From NCBI GenBank assembly GCA_027035825.1, contig JALVTX010000101.1:1-9038 (forward strand): a stretch of DNA of 9,038 nt, read 5' to 3'. Source of the stretch: Mariprofundaceae bacterium (GTDB taxonomy: Bacteria > Pseudomonadota > Zetaproteobacteria > Mariprofundales > Mariprofundaceae). Position 1 is the first letter of the stretch; each line of letters begins with the position of its first letter. Under the pieces are notes generated by a model. That model was not told the DNA's origin, made no database searches, and was given only the letters and a program-made list of their open reading frames with translations. Position numbers and translations under genes: made by a program. Shown here piece by piece: positions 1 to 6,121 of this stretch.

Positions 1-1143
1 CGCAACGTCCAGCGCATGCCGGCCCAACACGTCGCCGAGATCCACGTCCGCATACACGCCGTGGTCGGGCAACCATCCCTTCAGGGGCGCGAACTTGCCG
101 TTCTCCCCGCCGCGCCAGCGCCACAGGCCCAAGCCCCGGCCATCGCGCGAGGCCGCCACCAGCTCGCGCTTGCCATCGCCGTCCAGGTCGCCAACGCGCA
201 GCGTGCCCCAGGTGCCGGCATCCGCCACCTTCCGGGCGCGCCACCCGCCCTCGCCGCCCAGCCACAGATCAATGCCCTGCTGGTAAAGGCCGGCCACCAC
301 GTCCATGCGGCCATCGCCGTTGACATCGGCCACCGTCACCGCCTCGGCATCGCTCTCGACCGGCAGGGACTTCGGCGCCCAGCGCCCGTTGCCGTCGCCA
401 AGCCATATCTCCACGCCGCCCACCGGACGCCAGTGGCCGTCATCCCTACGCGCATCGCCGTAGCCGCCGCGACGGGCCACCACGATATCCTGGTGACCAT
501 CGCCGTCCACGTCGGCCACCACCATGTCCGTGAACACGCCTTCCACCATCGGGCCGATGTGCGGCTTCCAGCCGCCCCTGCCGTCGTTGAGCCATACGTA
601 CACGCCGCCATCGGGCTCGGAATCCACGCGCACGGCAACGATGTCCGGCCAGCCATCCTCGTTCACGTCCGCCAGCGCCACGTCGCGGAACTCGCCCCGC
701 TCCACCGGCGCGGAATGCAGCCGCCAATCGCCATCTCCCGCCCGCTTCCACACCTGCAAGCCCTTCTGGTCGCCCTGGCCGCCGATCAGCACCTCCGGCT
801 CGCCATCGCCGTCCACATCCGCCACGGCGAACGCGCGCGGATCCATGCCAGTCACCGGCCCTGCCTCCCGCCGCCAGCGCCCACGGCCATCGCCCCACTC
901 CACGCGGAAGCCCGAATCGGGCTTGACGCCGCCCACGAGCAAATCCACATGGCCATCGCCGTCCAGATCCGTGAAGCTGGCGGCCAATGATCGCTCCACC
1001 CTTTGGGGGCCGATGTTGTGCATGGAATAGTCGGGAAGCGCCCGATCCAGCGCGCCAACGGGCATGGTCGGCTCGGGCACGACGGTGCGACACGAGGCCA
1101 GCGCCGCCAGCAAAAGCAGCGCCGCCCACGGGCGTATCAACAT
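1..1143 (-). CDS. VCBS/FG-GAP repeat lipoprotein, 3' end beyond the window
   Basis: This frame is open from an ATG at 1143 to the left edge (381 codons, no stop), so the C-terminus is missing. Residues 1-18 form a lipoprotein signal peptide: Arg at 4, a Leu/Ala-rich core, then the lipobox LASC with Cys18. Export and lipidation by the Lgt/LspA pathway are therefore expected. Six FG-GAP/VCBS units follow, each with an Asp-rich calcium-type loop: DLDGDGHVD at 59, DVDGDGEPE at 109, DVNEDGWPD at 159, DVDGDGHQD at 211, DVNGDGRMD at 273 and DLDGDGKRE at 319. A seventh begins near 367. The spacing of 46-62 residues fits blades of a beta-propeller. Such propellers usually bind proteins or glycans at the surface; the ligand here is unknown. 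An in-frame ATG at 1155 would add four residues (MRVN), and neither start has a strong Shine-Dalgarno. The longer ORFs on the opposite strand here are shadows of the repeats. Confidence 0.88.
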   Translation of the reverse strand, partial: MLIRPWAALLLLAALASCRTVVPEPTMPVGALDRALPDYSMHNIGPQRVERSLAASFTDLDGDGHVDLLVGGVKPDSGFRVEWGDGRGRWRREAGPVTGMDPRAFAVADVDGDGEPEVLIGGQGDQKGLQVWKRAGDGDWRLHSAPVERGEFRDVALADVNEDGWPDIVAVRVDSEPDGGVYVWLNDGRGGWKPHIGPMVEGVFTDMVVADVDGDGHQDIVVARRGGYGDARRDDGHWRPVGGVEIWLGDGNGRWAPKSLPVESDAEAVTVADVNGDGRMDVVAGLYQQGIDLWLGGEGGWRARKVADAGTWGTLRVGDLDGDGKRELVAASRDGRGLGLWRWRGGENGKFAPLKGWLPDHGVYADVDLGDVLGRHALDVA

Positions 1144-1148
1144 GTTGA
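1137..1148. repeat. 12-bp perfect palindrome over the lipoprotein start codon
   Basis: TCAACATGTTGA is a perfect dyad that includes the ATG at 1143. It is flanked by GCG on one side and CGC on the other, slightly off register. Its position just downstream of the predicted transcription start would suit an operator or a start-codon hairpin, but a chance palindrome is possible. Confidence 0.4.
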
Positions 1149-1167
1149 CGCGCATCCCCACAGGAGC

Positions 1168-1196
1168 ATTCAAGCCCCTTAGCCCAGAAGTGTCAA
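1168..1196 (-). promoter_or_regulatory. Sigma-70 promoter of the VCBS lipoprotein gene
   Basis: On the minus strand a perfect -35 box TTGACA (1196-1191) is followed after 17 bases by TTGAAT (1173-1168), which matches 4 of 6 consensus -10 positions. The predicted transcription start is near 1160. That leaves about 17 bases of leader before the ATG at 1143, or about 5 before the ATG at 1155. Confidence 0.65.
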
Positions 1197-1271
1197 GCAC
1201 TTACGGCACATTGCACACAAAAAACATGAACCGGCGCATCTTTTACCCCTGCCAACAAAGAAGAAATCACC

Positions 1272-1301
1272 TTGACGCAATGCCCGAACATCTGCCAAGA
1301 T
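1272..1301 (+). promoter_or_regulatory. Candidate sigma-70 promoter of the ATPase/HD-GYP/cNBD operon
   Basis: TTGACG (1272-1277) and CAAGAT (1296-1301) are separated by 18 bases. The -35 matches 5 of 6 positions but the -10 only 3 of 6, so this is a moderate match. A start near 1308 would leave a leader of about 15 bases that still contains the GGGGCAGG ribosome-binding site before the ATG at 1323. Confidence 0.4.
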
Positions 1302-1322
1302 GGCGCATGCATGGGGCAGGCG

Positions 1323-2123
1323 ATGTATCTTGAGCATTGGGGCTTGAGCCATTTTCCCTTTGAAAATGTGGCGAATCCCGGCTTCTTTTTCGAGTCGGAG
1401 GCCTATGGCATGGCCATCCAGGACATGACCGACGCCATCCTGCGCCGCAAGGGCGCGATGATGCTCACCGGCGAAATTGGCTGCGGCAAGACCACGCTCA
1501 CCCAGCGGGTGCTGCTGTCGCTGCCCGAGGAGCGCTTCGACATCGCCTACATCACCTACCCTTGCCTGACGCCGGTGGAAATGCTGCGCGAAATCAACCG
1601 GCAACTGGGGCTGGCGGCCGACGGCAATGACAAGAATGACCTGTTGCACGCGCTCCAGTCCCGGCTGGCGGAAAACGCCGAAACCGGCCGCGACACGCTG
1701 GTCTGCATCGACGAGGCGCAGAGCATCCCGTCGCTGGAAACCTTCGAGGAGCTCCGGCTGCTGCTCAACTTCCAGCTCGCCGACCGATTCCTGATGACGA
1801 TGATCTTCGTCGGCCAGCCGGAGCTGCAACGCAAGATCGAGCGCCTGCCGCAGTTGCGCCAGCGCATCGCCCTGCACCTGCACCTGGGCCCGCTGTCGCC
1901 CAAGGACACGGCGCGCTACGTTTTGCACCGGCTGCATGCCGCCGGCTGCGATCACCCCATCCTCACGCGCCAGGCCGTCGAATCCATGTACCGCCACACG
2001 CGCGGCGTGCCCCGGCGCATCAACCACCTGGCCGACCGCTGTCTGCTCCTGGGCATGCGCAAGGGCGCCTCGCTGCTCGATTCGCGCCTGGTCGCCGAAA
2101 CCCTGGAACGGTATCCCTGCTGA
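1323..2123 (+). CDS. ExeA/MshM-type AAA+ ATPase
   Basis: This is a 266-residue cytoplasmic P-loop ATPase of the GspA/ExeA family. The N-terminus MYLEHWGLSHFPF is the family's characteristic opening. Walker A is GEIGCGKT at 50-57, Walker B with the family motif is LVCIDEAQ at 126-133, a sensor-1-like segment IFVGQPEL is at 161-168, an LRQRI arginine segment is at 178-182, and GVPRRINHL (228-236) is the usual lid motif. ExeA proper is about 550 residues with a membrane segment and a peptidoglycan-binding domain. Both are absent here, so it resembles the solo ATPases of the MSHA-pilus (MshM) or transposition-ATPase type. The chosen ATG has GGGGCAGG just upstream; an open frame from a TTG at 1272 is less likely because that TTG lies in the -35 box. 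Its stop overlaps the next start (TGATG), so the genes are translationally coupled. It probably works as a nucleotide-driven switch or assembly factor; the partner is not shown. Confidence 0.88.
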   Translation: MYLEHWGLSHFPFENVANPGFFFESEAYGMAIQDMTDAILRRKGAMMLTGEIGCGKTTLTQRVLLSLPEERFDIAYITYPCLTPVEMLREINRQLGLAADGNDKNDLLHALQSRLAENAETGRDTLVCIDEAQSIPSLETFEELRLLLNFQLADRFLMTMIFVGQPELQRKIERLPQLRQRIALHLHLGPLSPKDTARYVLHRLHAAGCDHPILTRQAVESMYRHTRGVPRRINHLADRCLLLGMRKGASLLDSRLVAETLERYPC

Positions 2124-3319
2124 TGCCCAAATACATCGACCTTCTGCGTTCCCACGGCGCCGGCAAGAAGCCCGCCGAACCACAGTCCCGCGAAATGCCG
2201 GACGATGCCTGGCTGGTCGAGGAGGCCGAACAGGCGGCCCGTGACGCCGGGCGCGAACCCTTGCCGCAGGAATTGCTGGAGGAAGCATCGCCGGAGCCCG
2301 AAACGGCAAGCGAGGAGTTCACGAGCATCAAGGCTCCCGCCTCCTCCCCGGCGCTGTCCGAGGCCGTCGGCATGGATGCCGACGATCGCGAGTGGCTCGA
2401 CGCGTGCGCGCGCCTGGCGCTGGAAGCGTTCCGGCGCGCATCGGCCGACGAACCGGCCGACCTGGCGCCCCTGCGCAACCACGTGGCGGGCTTTCTCGCG
2501 GCGCTCGACGAACATGCCGAACGGCTGGAGCGCCTGGAACTGATCGTGGCCAACGATCCCGCCGGCATCCGCAAGGCCGATGCCGGTCTCGGCGACCTGG
2601 TCGAGAAATCCGTCATGATGATGATCTATGCTATCAAGGTGGGACGGCAGCTTCGCCTGAACGACGACGAGCTGCTAACGCTGGTGCTGGCGGGCATGCT
2701 GCACCATGTCGGCATGGCGCAGGTTTCCGCCGACATCCGCCACAAGAAGAAGAAACTGACGCGCGAGGAACGCCGGGAGATCGCGGAGGCGCCCGAGCGC
2801 GGCGCGGCATGGCTGAAGAAGTCCGGCGTCACCGACGAGCGCATCCTCACGGCCGCGGCCCAGGCCCGCGAACGCTACGATGGCTCCGGCCCCAAGGGCC
2901 TGAAGGAGAACGAAATCAGCCGCACCGCGCGCATCATCGGCCTGCTGTCCACCTTCGAGGCGATGATTCACTACCGCGCCTACCGCAAGCGCCTGCTGCC
3001 GCGCGACGCCATCCGCGAAATCCTCATCCACCACAAGCAGGCCTTCGATCCCGCCTTCCTCAAGTGCCTGATCGACGCCATTTCCCTCTACCCGGTGGGC
3101 ACGTACGTGCAGTTGAACTCCGGCGACATCGGGCAGGTCATCCACGTCCACCAACGCCTGCCGCTGCGCCCGGTGGTGCACCTGACGCTCGACCGTCACG
3201 GCAACGGCATCGTGCCCCGCACCGTGGACTTGAGCGCCCAGCCCAACCTGATGGTCGAGCGCTGCATGTATCCGGAGGATGTCGTCGAAATCAGCCAGCA
3301 TGCCGGCGCCGCCGCCTGA
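2123..3319 (+). CDS. Degenerate HD-GYP domain protein (pseudo-phosphodiesterase)
   Basis: This is a 398-residue soluble protein. Residues 1-85 are acidic, Pro/Glu-rich and probably disordered; 86-150 are helical; about 160-325 is an HD-GYP-like domain; 322-390 is the small C-terminal domain often found after HD-GYP (starts YPVGTYVQLNSGDIG). HD-GYP enzymes hydrolyse c-di-GMP at a two- or three-metal centre. Here the ligands are largely gone: the HD pair reads LHHVGM (H194 kept, Asp replaced by H195, Lys by Met), the downstream HP motif reads APERGA (A223 for His), the HHE motif reads ARE (248-250), GYP has lost its Tyr (YDGSGPKGL, 252-260), and the metal Asp in the usual DVYDAL segment is S276 in LLSTFEAM. 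The overall fold motifs, such as RAYRKRLL at 285-292, remain. I infer no phosphodiesterase activity and a binding or scaffolding role. The ATG overlaps the preceding stop by one base, and the next gene starts six bases after this stop. Confidence 0.85.
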   Translation: MPKYIDLLRSHGAGKKPAEPQSREMPDDAWLVEEAEQAARDAGREPLPQELLEEASPEPETASEEFTSIKAPASSPALSEAVGMDADDREWLDACARLALEAFRRASADEPADLAPLRNHVAGFLAALDEHAERLERLELIVANDPAGIRKADAGLGDLVEKSVMMMIYAIKVGRQLRLNDDELLTLVLAGMLHHVGMAQVSADIRHKKKKLTREERREIAEAPERGAAWLKKSGVTDERILTAAAQARERYDGSGPKGLKENEISRTARIIGLLSTFEAMIHYRAYRKRLLPRDAIREILIHHKQAFDPAFLKCLIDAISLYPVGTYVQLNSGDIGQVIHVHQRLPLRPVVHLTLDRHGNGIVPRTVDLSAQPNLMVERCMYPEDVVEISQHAGAAA

Positions 3320-3325
3320 TCCCGC

Positions 3326-4417
3326 ATGGAATCGGAGCACGAAGACAGCGTCCACGCCGAAGCCGTTTACGCCGACCTCGTCCGCCTCTATCCGGATGAC
3401 GTGCGCTACCTGCGCCGCTATGCCGAGGCGCTGATCGCCAACGGCAAGCATGCCACGGCCACCGAAATCCTGCGGCGCGCGCATGACCTCCTGATCCGGG
3501 CCGGAGAACGGCACGAGGCCAGCGAGCTCACGCGCCAGTATCCGCAGATCGGCCGCGTGCACGCCCGCGAGGAGGATGTCTCCGGCACCTCGCTCTTTCT
3601 CGCGATGGCCGAGGAATGCGCCGGCGGCAAGCTGCTGGCCGCGATGCGCAGGAAACGACTGAAGGAGGGGGAGCACCTGTTCCGGCGCGGCGACCCGGGC
3701 GAATCGATGGGCGTCGTCATCAGCGGCGAACTGGCCGTCTATGTCCCGGACGAGACGGGCAGGCTCATCCTCTTGAACATGATCGGCCCGGGCAGCGTGG
3801 TGGGCGAAGGCTCGGTGCTCAGCGCCAACCCGCGCGGCGCCGACGTGGTGGCCAACAAGGACAGCACGATCATCGAGATTCCCCGCAAGAAGGCGCTGGC
3901 GTACCTGCTGGAGCATCCGGAAGTGGAGGCCGCGCTGATGAGCGAATACGAGCAGCGCCACATGGTCAGCCTGCTGTCGCGGAACCCGGCGCTGCGCCGC
4001 ATTCCGGTGGACATGCGGCACTTCCTGGGCAAGCAGGCGGAAATCGCGCGTTACGACGCGGGCGCGCTCATCCGCAAGGGCGGCGCCCCGCTCGACGCGG
4101 TGGACATGCTCACCCGCGGGCGGGCGCAGTACATGATGACCGCCCCGTCAGGCGAGCGCTTGCCGATTCTGGAGCTGCCGATGGGCCAGCTCATTGGCGA
4201 TCTCTCCATCCTGCGCGACAAGGCGGATGCGGGCAGGCGGATGGGATGCCCGGCGGACATCATCGCGATGGAGGACGTGTTGATGGCGCACATCCCCTAC
4301 GCCGCCTTCAAGAATGTCGTGGAGGCCTACCCCCCGCTGCGCGAAACCCTGCTTCGCACCGTGGACGCCCAGCTTGCCGAGATCTCGCGCAAGGTGGCGG
4401 AACGGGCAACCGCGTGA
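3326..4417 (+). CDS. Helical-repeat protein with two cyclic-nucleotide-binding-like domains (copy 1)
   Basis: This is a 363-residue soluble protein, third in the operon. Residues 8-75 are TPR-like helices (AEAVYADLVRLYPDD, YAEALIANGKHATATEIL). A first CRP/PKA-type cNBD spans about 90-215, starting at FLAMAEEC, with the beta-roll segment LKEGEHLFRRGDPGESM and a phosphate-binding cassette VVGEGSVL followed by R170 (G160, E161 and R170 are the family's key residues). A second cNBD spans about 220-345; its cassette LIGDLSIL has Asp292 in place of Glu and the usual Arg-Thr/Ala follow-on is not obvious, so it may not bind a nucleotide. There is no C-terminal helix-turn-helix, so it is not a CRP-type transcription factor. 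It has no Shine-Dalgarno of its own, which suggests reinitiation after the HD-GYP stop six bases upstream. It shares its architecture with the product of the gene at 6122-7273. Confidence 0.85.
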   Translation: MESEHEDSVHAEAVYADLVRLYPDDVRYLRRYAEALIANGKHATATEILRRAHDLLIRAGERHEASELTRQYPQIGRVHAREEDVSGTSLFLAMAEECAGGKLLAAMRRKRLKEGEHLFRRGDPGESMGVVISGELAVYVPDETGRLILLNMIGPGSVVGEGSVLSANPRGADVVANKDSTIIEIPRKKALAYLLEHPEVEAALMSEYEQRHMVSLLSRNPALRRIPVDMRHFLGKQAEIARYDAGALIRKGGAPLDAVDMLTRGRAQYMMTAPSGERLPILELPMGQLIGDLSILRDKADAGRRMGCPADIIAMEDVLMAHIPYAAFKNVVEAYPPLRETLLRTVDAQLAEISRKVAERATA

Positions 4418-4424
4418 CTCCATG

Positions 4425-4454
4425 AAACGAAAAGGGCCCGCCATTGGCGGGCCC
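4425..4454 (-). terminator. Intrinsic terminator of rpsT
   Basis: A perfect 9-bp stem GGGCCCGCC / GGCGGGCCC with a three-base loop (4434-4454) is followed on the minus strand by TTTTCGTTT. It sits in the convergent gap, 34 bases past the rpsT stop. The plus-strand operon has no T-run after the stem, so for that operon the hairpin could at most act as a weak terminator or a 3' end stabiliser. Confidence 0.9.
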
Positions 4455-4487
4455 TGAAGCATCAGAGGAGGAAACCGGATCGCTTGG

Positions 4488-4754
4488 TCAGGCCGACAGC
4501 GACTTGACCTTGGCGTTGAGCCGCGACACGCGGCGGGCGGCCTGGTTGCGATGGATCACGCCGCGGCGGCCGGCACGGTCGATCAGCGGCACGGCGCGGG
4601 ACAGCGCGGCCTTCGCGGCCTCGGCGTCGCCCGCCTCCACGGCCGCCAGCACCCGCTTGATGGCGGTGCGCATGGCGCTCTTGCGCACCCGGTTGACCAG
4701 GCGGCGCTTTTCACTCTGTCGGGCCCGCTTCGCGGCGGATGCATGATTGGCCAA
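4488..4754 (-). CDS. rpsT: 30S ribosomal protein S20
   Basis: The 88-residue product begins (M)ANHASAAKRARQSEKRR and continues with MRTAIKRVLAAVEAGD and GVIHRNQAARRVSRLNAKV, which match S20 throughout its length. S20 binds 16S rRNA in the body of the small subunit. The start is a TTG at 4754, supported by an ideal Shine-Dalgarno AAGGAG about seven bases upstream and by the conserved S20 N-terminus. An upstream ATG in the same frame would add an unrelated 17-residue extension. Escherichia coli rpsT also starts with UUG and is autoregulated at translation, so the rare start may serve the same purpose here. It has its own promoter and terminator and is probably monocistronic. Confidence 0.97.
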   Translation of the reverse strand: MANHASAAKRARQSEKRRLVNRVRKSAMRTAIKRVLAAVEAGDAEAAKAALSRAVPLIDRAGRRGVIHRNQAARRVSRLNAKVKSLSA

Positions 4755-4814
4755 GCTCGCTCTCCTTCCATGCGCGCCCGCGGCGGCGGACGCAAAATCT
4801 CTCAAGGGCGGCGA

Positions 4815-4842
4815 AGTATGCGCGCGTCTCCACCCATGTCAA
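4815..4842 (-). promoter_or_regulatory. Sigma-70 promoter of rpsT
   Basis: On the minus strand TTGACA (4842-4837) is followed after 16 bases by CATACT (4820-4815). The sequence just downstream of the -10 is C/G-rich (TCGCCGCCC), a discriminator type linked to stringent control in ribosomal promoters. The predicted start near 4807 gives a leader of about 50 bases. Confidence 0.7.
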
Positions 4843-4857
4843 CAGCCATCGGCCTGC

Positions 4858-6033
4858 CTACCGCTCCTCCATCGGGACATAGGGCTGGTCGTGCAGGCCG
4901 ACGTAGATCTGCACCGGCCGGTAGATGCGGTTGTGCGGCAGCATCTCCAGCCAGTGCGCCAGCCAGCCGGCCACGCGGGCGATGGCGAAGATCGGCGTGA
5001 ACAGGTCGGTCTCGATGCCCATCTTGCGATAGACGATGCCGGAATAGAAATCCACGTTCGGGCAGACGCCCTTCGGCCCCAGCACCCCGCGCGACAGCTC
5101 CTCGATGCGGCTGGCGATGGCATAGGTCGGATCCTCGCCGTACTTGCGGGTCAAATCGCCGTAGAGCTTCTGCAACAGCGTGGCGCGAGGATCCTTGGCC
5201 TTGTAGACCCGGTGGCCCAGGCCCGGAATCTTCTCCTTGTTGGCCAGCTTGCGGTTCAGGTAGTCCTCGGCGGCTTCCACCGAGCCGATCTCGTCCAGCA
5301 TCTCCAGCACTTCCTCGTTGGCGCCGCCATGCAGCGGCCCCGAGAGCGTGCCCACCGCCGAGCTGATGACCGTGTAGGGGTCGGCCAGCGTCGAGCCGGT
5401 CACCATGGCCGAGAAGGTGCTGGCATTGAGCGTATGCTCGGCATGCACGATCAGCGCCACATCCATGATGCGTTCCAGGAGAGGGTCGGGCTCCTCGCCA
5501 TCCAGCATGTACAGGAAGTTGGCGGCATGGGAGAGGTCATCCCGCGGCGGGATGGGATCGTCTCCCCGGCGCATGCGCGCATGCGCCGCCACCAGCGTCG
5601 GCATCTTGGCAATCAGCCGCACGCAGGAGAGGTGCAACTCCTCCTGGTCGAGGTTCTGCACATCCAGCGCCTTCTCCATCGGGTAGAACATGCCCAGCGC
5701 CGCCACGCAGGCCTGAAGGGCGTCCATCGGGTGCGCGGACTCCGGGAAACACTTGATCATGTCGCGGATGCTGTACTTGATGCGGCGATGATGCCGCAGC
5801 TCGGCCGTGAAACGGTCGAGCTCGTCCGCCTTCGGCAGATGCCCGTACAGCAGCAGGAAGGCCGTCTCCTCGAAGGTGCTGCGCTCGGCCAGCACCTCGA
5901 TGTCGATGCCGCGATATTCCAGATGCCCGCGCTGCCCGTCCACGTAGGAAATCGCCGACTCGGCCACCGGAATGCCGGCCAGGCCCGGCGAATAGCAGGG
6001 CGCGCCGTTCTCTCGGATGCTGGAATCACTCAT
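4858..6033 (-). CDS. gltA: Citrate synthase, short (type I-like) form
   Basis: This 391-residue enzyme condenses acetyl-CoA with oxaloacetate to make citrate, the entry step of the TCA cycle, in the cytoplasm. The catalytic residues are present: H235 in SGPLHGGANEEVL, H274 in GLGHRVYK and D328 in PNVDFYSG. HAEHTLNAST (197-206) and the C-terminal YRPVQIYVG (371-379) are further family signatures. The length and the N-terminal YRGIDIEVLAE block match the short dimeric citrate synthases of Bacillus and cyanobacteria rather than the longer NADH-sensitive hexameric GltA of many proteobacteria. A 2-methylcitrate synthase (PrpC) is the main alternative, but no prp genes are near. The ATG has GGGAGAGG close upstream. 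The gene follows the dual-cNBD gene by 88 bases on the same strand. The long plus-strand ORF over it is an antisense shadow. Confidence 0.92.
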   Translation of the reverse strand: MSDSSIRENGAPCYSPGLAGIPVAESAISYVDGQRGHLEYRGIDIEVLAERSTFEETAFLLLYGHLPKADELDRFTAELRHHRRIKYSIRDMIKCFPESAHPMDALQACVAALGMFYPMEKALDVQNLDQEELHLSCVRLIAKMPTLVAAHARMRRGDDPIPPRDDLSHAANFLYMLDGEEPDPLLERIMDVALIVHAEHTLNASTFSAMVTGSTLADPYTVISSAVGTLSGPLHGGANEEVLEMLDEIGSVEAAEDYLNRKLANKEKIPGLGHRVYKAKDPRATLLQKLYGDLTRKYGEDPTYAIASRIEELSRGVLGPKGVCPNVDFYSGIVYRKMGIETDLFTPIFAIARVAGWLAHWLEMLPHNRIYRPVQIYVGLHDQPYVPMEER

Positions 6034-6059
6034 GGGCCTCTCCCTTGTCTCCGTCGCGA

Positions 6060-6073
6060 TTTCGCGGGCGAAA
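6060..6073. repeat. Short inverted repeat in the citrate synthase leader
   Basis: TTTCGC-GG-GCGAAA is a perfect 6-bp inverted repeat with a two-base centre, 27 bases upstream of the citrate synthase ATG. It could be a regulator half-site pair or an mRNA hairpin. No known operator is recognised. Confidence 0.35.
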
Positions 6074-6092
6074 CCCTACACCACATCCATGG

Positions 6093-6115
6093 AAAAATCC
6101 CGGCGATCCGGCCGG
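6093..6115 (-). terminator. Weak candidate terminator after the second cNBD gene
   Basis: On the minus strand the stem CCGGC-CGGATC-GCCGG (6115-6100) is followed two bases later by TTTTT. The stem is only 5 bp, so it would terminate partially at best. It lies just after the stop at 6122 and before citrate synthase, and could uncouple the two genes. Confidence 0.3.
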
Positions 6116-6121
6116 CCAGGG

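Noticed and set aside
16..990. Plus-strand 324-residue open frame
   Set aside because: It is the antisense of the VCBS repeat gene. Its protein is a periodic His/Ala/Ile-rich string that mirrors the repeated Asp-Gly-Asp-Gly codons and shows no domain.
446..1129. Minus-strand 227-residue open frame starting near the lipoprotein
   Set aside because: It is the wrong frame of the same region, Gly/Arg-rich, without the signal peptide, lipobox or calcium loops that the neighbouring frame shows.
1179..2309. Minus-strand 376-residue open frame over the ATPase gene
   Set aside because: It is an antisense shadow. The plus strand has the Walker motifs and coupled start and stop signals.
2675..4021. 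Minus-strand 448-residue open frame
   Set aside because: It spans parts of two well-supported plus-strand genes and is rich in His, Ala and Gln, as expected for the antisense of GC-rich codons.
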